Shown piece after piece: positions 55,459-63,848 of a stretch of DNA of 64,000 nt. The notes below the pieces were generated by a model. That model saw nothing but the letters and a program-made list of their open reading frames with translations. It searched no databases and was not told the origin of the DNA. The number at the start of each line of letters is the position of its first letter. Position 1 is the first letter of the stretch. The DNA is from Butyrivibrio sp. XPD2002 (GTDB lineage Bacteria; Bacillota; Clostridia; Lachnospirales; Lachnospiraceae). The DNA lies in assembly GCF_000423945.1 (NCBI RefSeq), contig NZ_AUIY01000025.1, positions 16,003 through 80,002 on the forward strand. Direction: 5' to 3'. The position numbers were made by a program, and so were the translations under genes.

Positions 55459-56454
55459 GTGAAGCGATACATTTTTACTAAACTAATAAGTATTGCTTCA
55501 GTGTTCACACTGGTTATAGTTACTCTTACAGGCTGTGCAGCTGCTCCTGCCCCAGAACCGGAGGCTCCAAAGGGAAAGTATCTCTTCATTCTTCCGGATG
55601 ATGTAGACAGCTTCAGAGGGAGCCTTGCTGATGCGATAATGGCGCAGGCCGAAGCACAGAATATAGGTATTGAAGCAGTAAAGACCGGCAACTCCACAGA
55701 TAAAGAGATTGAGCTTATCTCCTCTGCAAAGGAAAATGGATTTAAAGCAATCATCTGTCTGCCCTCCGATAATTCGGTGGTCCCCAGACTAAATGCGATG
55801 TCCAACGATCTGCCGATCATATACCTCAACAACCAGCCAGCCGATGAACATCTGAAGGCAAACAAATACGTTTACGTGGGTTCTTTTGAAGAACAGGCAG
55901 GGCAGTTTCAGGCAGAATATGTCATAAGCCGGCTGGGAAAAGGCGCCATGAACGTCATCATCCTGGAGGGCGACAAGCATCATTCTGCGACAAACAGCAG
56001 AACCACAGGCGTCAAATCAACCCTCATAGAAAATGGTGTAAATGCCAACTATGTTCTTGTTGCCCATGCCAACTGGTCCGATAAAGAAGCTGCTGACAGA
56101 TTCTTAACCTTCATGGAAACAGGTCAGAGCGTCGATGCTGTATTTTGTAACAACGACACCATGGCTCTCGGCGTAATAGAGGTGCTTAAGGAAATAGGCT
56201 TTGATTACACAAAGATCATTGTGTGCGGCATAGATGCCACGGCTGAAGGCTGTGCTTCAATCGCAGCAGGTGAAATGGCCTTCACGGTTTTCCAAAGTGC
56301 CAATGGACAGGCACAGAAGGCTATTGAAGCCGCCAGGATTCTTGGAGACGGCGGGACTCTTGATTATGTTGGCGGAATCACCAAAGACCACAAATATATT
56401 TGGGTCGACTTTGAACCGGTAGACATATCAAATGTAGATAATTACATGAATTAA
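55459..56454 (+). CDS. Sugar-binding lipoprotein, ribose/galactose type (paralog 2)
   Basis: 331 residues from GTG 55459. Lipobox TLTGC (Cys26). Collinear with paralog 1 throughout, e.g. NNDTMALGVIEVL, GIDATAEGC, FTVFQSANGQAQ, and the leader AGGTCTTATCGTGAAG is copied as well, showing tandem duplication including the ribosome site. The N-terminal half is the more diverged, so ligands may differ. Ends at a bidirectional terminator. Confidence 0.88.
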   Translation: MKRYIFTKLISIASVFTLVIVTLTGCAAAPAPEPEAPKGKYLFILPDDVDSFRGSLADAIMAQAEAQNIGIEAVKTGNSTDKEIELISSAKENGFKAIICLPSDNSVVPRLNAMSNDLPIIYLNNQPADEHLKANKYVYVGSFEEQAGQFQAEYVISRLGKGAMNVIILEGDKHHSATNSRTTGVKSTLIENGVNANYVLVAHANWSDKEAADRFLTFMETGQSVDAVFCNNDTMALGVIEVLKEIGFDYTKIIVCGIDATAEGCASIAAGEMAFTVFQSANGQAQKAIEAARILGDGGTLDYVGGITKDHKYIWVDFEPVDISNVDNYMN

Positions 56455-56461
56455 AAAGAAA

Positions 56462-56500
56462 CGGGCGAAGGATCACGATAATCCTTCGCCCGTACTTTTT
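56462..56500. terminator. Bidirectional terminator between binding protein and tdk
   Basis: Perfect 12-bp stem CGGGCGAAGGAT/ATCCTTCGCCCG, 7-nt loop. T-rich runs follow on both strands (TACTTTTT on plus, TTTCTTTTT on minus), fitting the convergent genes. Confidence 0.85.
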
Positions 56501-57071
56501 ATACTGTAAGCTTTCCCTTTTTAAAATGCTTTCTGCAAAGAGCGATGTAGCTTTCGTTACCGCCCATAAATACCTGCTCACCGTCGCGTACGATTTTCCC
56601 GTTGTATATTCTTGCGTTGCAGGTAGCCTTTCTTCCGCACCAGCAGACTGTCTTAACCTCTTCTATCTTATCTGCGATCTCCATAAGTCTTGCTGAACCG
56701 GGGAAAAACTTCTCCTGGAAGTCTGTTCTAAGTCCGTAGCAGATTACCGGAACCTTATCGAAATCGACGATATCAGAGAGCATATCCACCTGCTCTGCAG
56801 TAAGGAACTGTGCCTCATCAACTATGATGGCATCGTACTTTTCTATCATCTTATGCTTCCTGTGATACTCATCGAAGAAATCCTCCACAAGCATACATTC
56901 CGCCTGAAGTCCTATTCTTGATCTTATTATTGTAGCTCCGTCTCTGTTCTCAAGAGCCGGCTTTAAAATAATGGAATTTTTGCCCCTCTCATGATAGTTG
57001 TAATTGACCATAAGTGCGTTAGCCGTCTTGGATGAACCCATCGCACCATATCTGAAATATAGTTGTGCCAT
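56499..57071 (-). CDS. tdk: Thymidine kinase
   Basis: 190 residues from ATG 57071, preceded by GAGGAGAGGG. Type II thymidine kinase with P-loop FRYGAMGSSKT, AIIVDEAQFL (Asp-Glu box), YGLRTDFQEKFFPGS and the zinc cysteines in VCWCGRKA and the C-terminal CRKHF. It salvages thymidine to dTMP. Confidence 0.95.
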   Translation of the reverse strand: MAQLYFRYGAMGSSKTANALMVNYNYHERGKNSIILKPALENRDGATIIRSRIGLQAECMLVEDFFDEYHRKHKMIEKYDAIIVDEAQFLTAEQVDMLSDIVDFDKVPVICYGLRTDFQEKFFPGSARLMEIADKIEEVKTVCWCGRKATCNARIYNGKIVRDGEQVFMGGNESYIALCRKHFKKGKLTV

Positions 57072-57241
57072 AACCCTCTCCTCAAGTTTTTTTGACATGC
57101 ATTGCAGCGCCGTCCAACTTTCTTATCTTAGCACATTTTTAAGCCATTTTTTATTAAAATTATAGACATTGTACATAGCAGGTACACATAGATTTTTATA
57201 ATAAAATATAGGTTCTCTTATAATCAAGGAGGGTTATGCTT

Positions 57242-57901
57242 ATGAAAATTATGAAATCGTTGGTTGCCGCATTTTTGATAATAATGCTTACCGGAAACAC
57301 AGCATTAGCCGCAACCGAAAGTGCTGTTGAAAAGGCAGGAGGAACTGCCGCTTCCGATGTGCTTTATGTAGAAGATACTTTCGAATTTGTATCTCCTTAC
57401 GGCTACAGATATTTTATCGCAACATGCGTCAATAATTCAGAAGTAAATCTCGATGTCTCCTGGGATACCGTCAGCTATGATGCCAGCGGAAGCATTCTTG
57501 AAACAGGTTCTTCCTACAGCTGCTATGTTGCTCCGGGCCAGAGCTTTGTATTATATGCTCTTTTCCTTAACTCAGAGGATGCAAAAGATTACTCCTACAA
57601 GATCCACTATGAGGAATCAAGCTACATCATTCCCGCCTTTTATGATATAGATATCTCCGCTTCCGTATCCAAAAACGGAAAGCTCATACTGCAGGCAGTT
57701 AACACCAGTGAAAACGAGATCAGCTCTGTCCAGGCAGCTACGCTGTTCTTTGATGAAAATCACAAGCTTGTAGGCTTCGAGGATTCCTATGTTGTAAACA
57801 GCAATTACAATGTTGAAGCAGGCGAGACAGTTGTAAAGGACATTGATATCCCTGAAGGCGCAGATACTTATGAGTGCTACTTCACAGCCTACAGATGGTA
57901 A
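57242..57901 (+). CDS. Secreted hypothetical protein (219 aa)
   Basis: Start taken at ATG 57242, nine bases behind GGAGG; ATG 57236 is too close. Signal peptide KSLVAAFLIIMLTGNTALAA. The mature part looks all-beta with two similar halves (CVNNSEVNLDVSWDTVSYDASG and AVNTSENEISSVQAATLFFDEN), resembling the FxLYD-like or DUF5067-like extracellular domain in shape. Not assigned. Confidence 0.72.
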   Translation: MKIMKSLVAAFLIIMLTGNTALAATESAVEKAGGTAASDVLYVEDTFEFVSPYGYRYFIATCVNNSEVNLDVSWDTVSYDASGSILETGSSYSCYVAPGQSFVLYALFLNSEDAKDYSYKIHYEESSYIIPAFYDIDISASVSKNGKLILQAVNTSENEISSVQAATLFFDENHKLVGFEDSYVVNSNYNVEAGETVVKDIDIPEGADTYECYFTAYRW

Positions 57902-57928
57902 TGACTTTTAATATGAAAATAATTGAAA

Positions 57929-57957
57929 GGGCGGTCGCATTAGCGGCCACCCTTTTT
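57929..57957. terminator. Convergent terminator between secreted protein and Nudix genes
   Basis: Imperfect 10-bp stem GGGCGGTCGC/GCGGCCACCC, followed by T5 on the plus strand. The right arm lies within the last codons of the Nudix gene. Confidence 0.55.
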
Positions 57958-58479
57958 CATTGCATCTGCAAATATATCTTCATGATCAAAAGCCAGATCT
58001 TTTGGTGAAAGTCTGATATCACCATTTTCAAGGAAATATTCTCCGTTTTCATTTTTTATAGAAAACCACTTGGCATCATCGGCGTCGTCACCGGCTATCG
58101 GTTTAACCTCATTTTCATTTACAATAGCGAGAAATGCCACAGATACTGTCCAGTCTCTTGGATCTCTTCCGGGCTTACTGTAGACACCTACAAGAGTAAG
58201 CTTATCGGAACCCATCTTAATTCCCGTCTCTTCCTCAAGCTCCCTTGAAGCGGTCTCCTCAATCCTCTCTCCTGCCTCTGAAAAGCCCCCGGGCAATGCC
58301 CATTTTCCAATGCAGGGATGATTGCCTCTTATTATAAGTAAAAGCTTGTCATCGCCCTCTCCTCTGGCAATTATACAGATATCCGATGTAAGCGAAGGCT
58401 TCCTCCACTTATTGGGATTATAGTCCTTTAAATATTCTGCCTCAGTGAGACCGTTCTTGTCTCTTAACTCCTCGCTCAT
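57940..58479 (-). CDS. Nudix hydrolase
   Basis: 179 residues with a canonical Nudix box (GGFSEAGERIEETASRELEEETGI, key residues G, RE, EE, G near 82-104) and a preceding CIGKWALPGG. Substrate not predictable; similar proteins act on ADP-ribose or NADH-like compounds. AGGAGAG precedes ATG. It follows the histidine kinase gene by 42 bp. Confidence 0.9.
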   Translation of the reverse strand: MSEELRDKNGLTEAEYLKDYNPNKWRKPSLTSDICIIARGEGDDKLLLIIRGNHPCIGKWALPGGFSEAGERIEETASRELEEETGIKMGSDKLTLVGVYSKPGRDPRDWTVSVAFLAIVNENEVKPIAGDDADDAKWFSIKNENGEYFLENGDIRLSPKDLAFDHEDIFADAMKKGGR

Positions 58480-58521
58480 TATGCTCTCCTTTTTTCATCA
58501 TGTTTTTCTTTTATATTATGC

Positions 58522-60921
58522 TTAGATATTAAGCGCAGCAATCAGATTCTTATGATCCCTGTATTTTTTCATGACACCCTTATGGTGTATTTTGATATAG
58601 TCATAATCCCCTGCCCTGCCGGCAGCTTCAAGGCGATATATCCTGTCTCCAAGCTTGTTTGCTCCTATTATTCTGGCGGAGGACTTTAGCACATCAGCTT
58701 TTATCGAATAGTTCTCCAGATCTCCCTTGGTGTAAAGACGATCCAGTTCTTCAATATTATCTTCAGCAAGCTCATAAAAGGCCTTAAGTACTTCCAGATA
58801 TACATCAGCATGTACACATAGTTCAATACCTCTGTCTATGCGTATAAGCTTCTGATCAAGTAACAGAGCCAGCTTTTTATGTACATGTATTGTCTTGTGC
58901 GTATTCATAGGACTTGGCTCTGACTCATCCGGGCTCATCTCAATGAGATTGCCAGGGAGATACTTCATAAGTATCAGCTCAAGACTGTCTGGGTCTATAG
59001 GCTTTGTCAGATAATCGGAGAAGCCTGCTGCAATGTACTCCTCTCTTGCGCCGGTGATCGCGTTGGCTGTAAGACAGATTGTAGGCGTATTCAGATTCGG
59101 ATTATCCTTTTCCTGCTTCATCTCATGCAGGGTCATTATTCCGTCCTTATCAGGCATCATATGATCAAGGAAAATGATATCATATTTTTTCTTCCTCATC
59201 ATTTCCAGAGCCTCATCTCCGCTGTCTGCGGTATCTGTCATGATAAGTGTCTGCTTGATCAGATTCTCAAATACCATGAGATTCATTTCATTGTCATCCA
59301 CCACAAGGACAATTGCTCCGGGCGCTGTGAATTTCTCTTTGTATTCCTCTGACCGTTTAAGAGATTCCATATAAGTAGTATTATAGTCGCCCAGTACTTC
59401 CGAACCTACAACCTTCTGTTTTAATGAAAAGTGGAAGTTGGAACCCTCTCCGTAAACACTTTCCACCTCAAGGGCAGATCCCATCATCTCAAGAAGGTTC
59501 TTGGTGATGTTCATACCAAGGCCTGTACCCTCGATATTACGGTTTCTCTTTTCCTCAATCCTCTCAAATTCAGAAAACAGCTTTTTCACATCATCGGGCT
59601 TGATACCGATACCTGTATCCTTCACCGCCACCTCGAGAAGAATATTCTCAGGATCGTCCTCCATTTTTGAAAAGCCCACATGGAATACTATGCTGCCTAC
59701 CTCAGTGTATTTGGCGGCATTAGTAAGTATATTCGTGATTATCTGCTTTATACGTCCGGAATCGCCATACAACAGCTTCGGTGTTTTGGGATCAACATCA
59801 AGAACGAGCTCTAAGCCTTTGTCATCCACTCTTGGACGCACCATGTTCACCAGATCATTTATAACCGATGAAAGATCGTATCTGTCAGGAATAAGCTCAA
59901 GCTTTCCTGCTTCAATTTTGGAAAAATCAAGAATATCATTGATGATGCCAAGAAGGGTTGAACCTGCTGTCTTGACATTTTCAGAATATAATCTGATCTC
60001 AGGGTCTGAAGTCTCCCTGAGTATCATCTCATTCATTCCCAGAACAGCATTTATGGGCGTACGAATCTCGTGTGACATATTGGCAAGGAAATTACTCTTC
60101 GCCCGGTTAGCGGCATCCGCCTCCCTTATCTGCTCCGTAAGCGACGTTGCCATGGACTGCAATGCCCGGGACAAAACTCCCAGCTCATCCTCTCTTTCAA
60201 TCTCAAGCTTTTGGCTGAAATCTCCCTTCTGATAGAGCTGCGCCGTATCCGTAATATGCTTCATGGGCACTGTGATAGCCCTTATCTGTATGTAGCACAA
60301 AGTACCGATCATCAAGAGAACCACACAAAGTACCACAAAGAAGAGTATCAATGTCTGACGAACCTGCTCTCTTAGCTGTCCCTCATACCACTCTGTGGTA
60401 AAGTCCACGCCCACAATCCCGACAATTACTCCGGAGGAATTGTAGATAGGACTGAATGCACTGTAAAAAGTTCCCCACCGATCCGTATAGGGTTTCTCAT
60501 CAACGGCGCTGATGCCCTTACTTGCCTTAATAAGGGCATCTGTCACTACAATCTCTTCACCGAATTCTGCAGGTTCATTAAGAGAAGGATCCACAGTGAA
60601 GGTAAATTTTCCATCCTCTTCCTCACGAACCCCATAAACAGAATCAGCTTCTATATTATCCCTGAAAATTGCAAGTGCATTATAAACCCTCCGATAGCCG
60701 GGATTGTTCGAACTGTCCTTAGTGAGCCTCTCCAGAGTATCTCCGTCTATTGAGCCCGCAGCACAATTTACAATATCAAGCATTCTTTGTCTTGTGGATT
60801 TGATGATGGCTGTATTAGCCTGATAAAGAGCGACAACGCAAAAAGAGCCGGTGGAAAGAATTACCGCCAACAAAACAACAAACCATATTCTTGTTGCCAG
60901 ACTTTTTTTGTGGTTCACCAT
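58522..60921 (-). CDS. Hybrid sensor histidine kinase with receiver and degenerate HPt domain
   Basis: 799 residues from ATG 60921 (AGGTGG five bases upstream). Membrane helix about 10-35, extracellular Cache-like domain to about 183 (YGVREEEDGKFTF, FYSAFSPIYNSSGVIVGIVGVD), second helix about 188-212, HAMP, HisKA with MSHEIRTPINAV (His about 284), HATPase with GTGLGM, receiver with VDDN and IIFLDHMMPD, then an HPt domain. In that domain the expected phospho-His in the HALKSSARIIGA pattern is Asp (KADVLKSSARIIGA; codon GAT at 58695-58693). The kinase and receiver look functional, but the HPt cannot relay by histidine. No dedicated response regulator is adjacent. Confidence 0.92.
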   Translation of the reverse strand: MVNHKKSLATRIWFVVLLAVILSTGSFCVVALYQANTAIIKSTRQRMLDIVNCAAGSIDGDTLERLTKDSSNNPGYRRVYNALAIFRDNIEADSVYGVREEEDGKFTFTVDPSLNEPAEFGEEIVVTDALIKASKGISAVDEKPYTDRWGTFYSAFSPIYNSSGVIVGIVGVDFTTEWYEGQLREQVRQTLILFFVVLCVVLLMIGTLCYIQIRAITVPMKHITDTAQLYQKGDFSQKLEIEREDELGVLSRALQSMATSLTEQIREADAANRAKSNFLANMSHEIRTPINAVLGMNEMILRETSDPEIRLYSENVKTAGSTLLGIINDILDFSKIEAGKLELIPDRYDLSSVINDLVNMVRPRVDDKGLELVLDVDPKTPKLLYGDSGRIKQIITNILTNAAKYTEVGSIVFHVGFSKMEDDPENILLEVAVKDTGIGIKPDDVKKLFSEFERIEEKRNRNIEGTGLGMNITKNLLEMMGSALEVESVYGEGSNFHFSLKQKVVGSEVLGDYNTTYMESLKRSEEYKEKFTAPGAIVLVVDDNEMNLMVFENLIKQTLIMTDTADSGDEALEMMRKKKYDIIFLDHMMPDKDGIMTLHEMKQEKDNPNLNTPTICLTANAITGAREEYIAAGFSDYLTKPIDPDSLELILMKYLPGNLIEMSPDESEPSPMNTHKTIHVHKKLALLLDQKLIRIDRGIELCVHADVYLEVLKAFYELAEDNIEELDRLYTKGDLENYSIKADVLKSSARIIGANKLGDRIYRLEAAGRAGDYDYIKIHHKGVMKKYRDHKNLIAALNI

Positions 60922-61101
60922 TTGTACCACCTGTAATCAGAAACAAAGTCTTAATGCGTCGCTATAGAAATTCTACGAATAAACACAATTCGCCTTTATA
61001 AATCAAATTATAATACTATCTAAAAACAGTTTGTTTACATTTATAGATTCTTCATACTCTTTTAAACCCAACTTTATTTATGGGGCTCTCCTCCCCCATC
61101 T

Positions 61102-61155
61102 CCGCACGATAAAAAAGAGGTAAGACATTCGTCTTACCTCTTTTTTATCGTGCGG
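61102..61155 (-). terminator. Long perfect hairpin terminating tRNA-Leu
   Basis: A perfect 25-bp inverted repeat (arms 61102-61126 and 61131-61155, loop ATTC). The inner stem AAGAGGTAAGAC flanked by T6/A6 is a classic bidirectional terminator. The outer arm includes the last five bases of the tRNA acceptor strand, so the 3' trailer can pair with the tRNA's own 3' end. Confidence 0.85.
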
Positions 61156-61234
61156 AAGAAGGGACTTGAACCCTCACGATGTAGCCATCACAAGATCCTT
61201 AGTCTTGCTCGTCTGCCAATTCCGACACTTCCGC
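61151..61234 (-). tRNA. tRNA-Leu, anticodon AAG
   Basis: 84 nt class II tRNA. Acceptor GCGGAAG/CTTCCGC with discriminator A, D-loop AATTGGCAGAC, anticodon stem-loop CAAGA-CTAAGGA-TCTTG with anticodon AAG, a long variable arm (TGATGGCTACATCG region), and T-arm GGGTTCAAGTCCC. It reads CUU/CUC leucine codons, with A34 expected to be converted to inosine. CCA is not encoded. Confidence 0.93.
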
Positions 61235-61274
61235 ATTCATTTATTTCGCGTCGCTCATTAGCGGCGACTCGTAT

Positions 61275-61302
61275 ATAATACCAAATTGAAAAAATAAGTC
61301 AA
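61275..61302 (-). promoter_or_regulatory. Promoter of tRNA-Leu
   Basis: TTGACT (61302-61297), 16-bp spacer, TATTAT (61280-61275), about 40 bp before the tRNA 5' end. Confidence 0.75.
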
Positions 61303-61422
61303 CACTTTTTTCAAAAAATCGTTAAAAAGTTTATACATGCACTGATATACGATATTTGCGCCTTTAGGGAACTACATATAGTATAATAGTTTCTATAATG
61401 TATCGGGAGGCACTACCTAATT

Positions 61423-62820
61423 ATGAAAGAGTTAAAACCAATCACCAACAAGCTATTGTGGATCTTCGCCCTCGGGCAGTTCGGCTGGAGTCTGCTATCC
61501 GGAATCGTATCAAACTGGATGGTCTACTACTACACCGGAATACCCAGTGAGCAGAATCCCAACACAGGTGTATTCGCATCAGGAATCACCCAGTCCCCTA
61601 TTCTGTTCAAGCTTACATTATTCGGTCTTGTTCTCGCAGCAGGACGAATTTTTGACGCCATCACAGATCCCCTGATCGCAGGCTGGTCTGACAGAAGTAA
61701 CTACAAGGGAGGACGCCGTATTCCTTTCATGCGTGCCATGGCTGTTCCGTTTTCACTCTGTACAATCGGACTCTTCGTGCTTCCACAGACAGGCAGCATC
61801 GGACTGAATGATACTATACTTTTCATTCTCCTGATGGTGTTCTATCTTTTCATGACAATGTTCTGCACTCCCTACAACGCACTTATCGCTGAGCTTGGAG
61901 ATACACAGCAGCACCGAATAAATGTATCAACCTTCATCTCATTTACATTTATCCTCGGTCAGAGTATATCCTTCCTCCTTCCCAATGTGGCAGGAGCGCT
62001 GGAGCCAGGCGTAGGTCAGCAAAACTCCATCCGCTATTCAGTAGCAATAATGGCTACTATGGCCTGCATTTCAATGCTTATTCCCGCTTTCTATATTAAG
62101 GAGCGTGACTATATTGATTCCAAGCCCAGCGAAACTGCGCCTTTCAAATCACTTGCAAAGACCTTTTCAAACGGACAGTTCAGACGCTTTGTTTACAGCG
62201 ATGTTATTTACTTCTTTGCCCTGACTCTGTTCCAGACAGGGCTTGCCTTCTACGAGACACAGCTCATGGAAATCGAGGACACCTGGACCTTCGTGCTGAC
62301 AGCCACAATGACTGCCATAAGCGTAGCACTCTATCCTGTTGTAAATATTCTTGCTAAGAGAATGGGTAAAAAGCCGCTTATCATCACAGGCTTTTTCTCA
62401 TACTGTATCGTTTTTGGAATCACAACCATGTGCGGAAAGGGTCTTCACTGGGGCTTTATCATCGCAGTAACAGCAGCCATCCCTATGGCTATTCTTGGTA
62501 TCCTTCCCCAGGCCTGCGTTGCTGACGTAGCAGAGGTCACAAGACTTGAAACCGGCGAGGACAGAAGCGGAATGTTCTTTGCCGCAAGAACCTTTGCCTT
62601 CAAGATGGGTCAGGCACTTGCACTTGTAATCTTCACTTCTATTACCTCATCCCAGACAAAGCAGAGCTATCGCACAACCGCTCTTATCGCGTTTATCACC
62701 TGCTTTATCGGTGCAGTTATTTTCTTTACATATAAGGAAAAAGCGATTCTGGAAAGAATCAGGGATCTGAAGACCGGCAGAGCAAACAAGACCAGTTTTT
62801 ACAAGAAAAAGCTTCCCTAA
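61423..62820 (+). CDS. GPH family sugar:cation symporter (MelB-like MFS)
   Basis: 465 residues, twelve helices. Family features include FDAITDPLIAGWSDRSNYKGGRRIPFMRAMAVPFS near residues 72-110, with the conserved Asp pair, and TPYNALIAELGD near 147. GPH symporters import glycosides, pentosides or hexuronides with Na+ or H+. GGGAGG lies 12 bases before ATG, and TATAAT at 61382-61387 is a likely -10. Monocistronic; no catabolic genes adjoin, so the substrate is unknown. Confidence 0.9.
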   Translation: MKELKPITNKLLWIFALGQFGWSLLSGIVSNWMVYYYTGIPSEQNPNTGVFASGITQSPILFKLTLFGLVLAAGRIFDAITDPLIAGWSDRSNYKGGRRIPFMRAMAVPFSLCTIGLFVLPQTGSIGLNDTILFILLMVFYLFMTMFCTPYNALIAELGDTQQHRINVSTFISFTFILGQSISFLLPNVAGALEPGVGQQNSIRYSVAIMATMACISMLIPAFYIKERDYIDSKPSETAPFKSLAKTFSNGQFRRFVYSDVIYFFALTLFQTGLAFYETQLMEIEDTWTFVLTATMTAISVALYPVVNILAKRMGKKPLIITGFFSYCIVFGITTMCGKGLHWGFIIAVTAAIPMAILGILPQACVADVAEVTRLETGEDRSGMFFAARTFAFKMGQALALVIFTSITSSQTKQSYRTTALIAFITCFIGAVIFFTYKEKAILERIRDLKTGRANKTSFYKKKLP

Positions 62821-62837
62821 GTGTCGACAAATGAATA

Positions 62838-62870
62838 CGGGGCTGCAATTGCAGTCCCGTAATTATTTTC
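62838..62870 (+). terminator. Terminator of the GPH symporter gene
   Basis: Near-perfect stem CGGGGCTGCA/TGCAGTCCCG with one G-T pair, followed by TAATTATTTT on the plus strand, between convergent genes. Confidence 0.65.
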
Positions 62871-62875
62871 GTAAT

Positions 62876-63694
62876 TCAAATTACTACCTGGTGTCCCACC
62901 TTCATCTGATCTACCATATCACCGAGTTCTTCTTTTAGTATTCCAAACGCTCTGTCCTTGGTGCAATGTCCCGTGCAGACATATTCGATTCCTGTGGCAC
63001 GTATATTTTCTGCGACCTCTCTTATCTCAGACTCCGGCTTGTTATACAGATGTAATCCACCTATCAGTCCATATACCTTCTTATCCGGGAACGTCGACTT
63101 TACCTCATTGATAATATTTCCGGCGCCGCCATGTGAGCATGAGTTCAATATAACAAGTCCTTTATCCGTTTCAATAACAAGGCTCTGCTCATGGGAGAAA
63201 TCATCAGGAATCCATTTGTGAGGTGTTTTCCTGTACATCAGCTCACGCTTCCCTATGCTCTCCAGCCCCTTCGTCTTATGCGGCAAAAGCCATACCCCGT
63301 CCATGATCTTATAATCGCCTGATACCATCTCTATTCTGTCAGCGTATTTCGTAAGCATCCTGTGGGGAATTCCGATGTATTTTCTGAAAATGAATTTCTT
63401 AGCATAACAGTCTTCAGCTGTAGTTTCTCTTACATAAAGCTGAGCTTTATCATTTTCCTCCAAAAATGCCGGAAGACCATTGGCATGATCATAATGAGCA
63501 TGGCTGAGCATAGCATAATCAATGTCAGTTACATCAATGCCCAGCTTTTCCATATTCTCAAGAAACAGATCAGAAGCACCTGCATCCAAAAGAAATTTTT
63601 TTCCAGCATACTGAACCAAGATGCAAAGTCCCCATTCGCCCCGCATCTCATCATTTGATTTATTGTCCACTACTATAGTAATTTTCGTTTCCAT
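62876..63694 (-). CDS. MBL fold metallo-hydrolase
   Basis: 272 residues. The metal motif is LSHAHYDHANGLPAF (HxHxDH near residue 64), followed by NSCSHGGAGNIINEV and a late TGHCTKDRAF. The order matches the DHPPP synthase-like subgroup (7,8-dihydropterin-6-methyl-aminobenzene-phosphate synthase related) of the beta-lactamase fold. The real substrate is unknown. GGAG precedes ATG. Confidence 0.87.
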   Translation of the reverse strand: METKITIVVDNKSNDEMRGEWGLCILVQYAGKKFLLDAGASDLFLENMEKLGIDVTDIDYAMLSHAHYDHANGLPAFLEENDKAQLYVRETTAEDCYAKKFIFRKYIGIPHRMLTKYADRIEMVSGDYKIMDGVWLLPHKTKGLESIGKRELMYRKTPHKWIPDDFSHEQSLVIETDKGLVILNSCSHGGAGNIINEVKSTFPDKKVYGLIGGLHLYNKPESEIREVAENIRATGIEYVCTGHCTKDRAFGILKEELGDMVDQMKVGHQVVI

Positions 63695-63804
63695 ATATTT
63701 TTACTCCTTTTCCATTCTGGTAGTGTCTAATCGACACTCCTTTTTTCTTTATAAATCCTCTATTTTTCGGGAGTTCAAAATAAAAAGAGCATTGACCTCC
63801 CTTT

Positions 63805-63813
63805 TGGTATAAT
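63805..63813 (+). promoter_or_regulatory. Extended -10 promoter before the transposase gene
   Basis: TGGTATAAT is a TGn-TATAAT extended -10 about 36 bp before the start codon. The TTGACC ten bases upstream is too close to be its -35. Confidence 0.45.
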
Positions 63814-63848
63814 GTTAACGACCAAGAAAACATCCCGCAAAGGAAACA

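Noticed and set aside
59501..60232. 243-residue plus-strand ORF opposite the histidine kinase
   Set aside because: Antisense shadow of HAMP/HisKA/HATPase coding sequence.
63721..63800. Full left inverted repeat of an insertion sequence
   Set aside because: The AGTGTCtaatCGACACT palindrome is suggestive, but the right end lies outside the window, so the boundary cannot be established.
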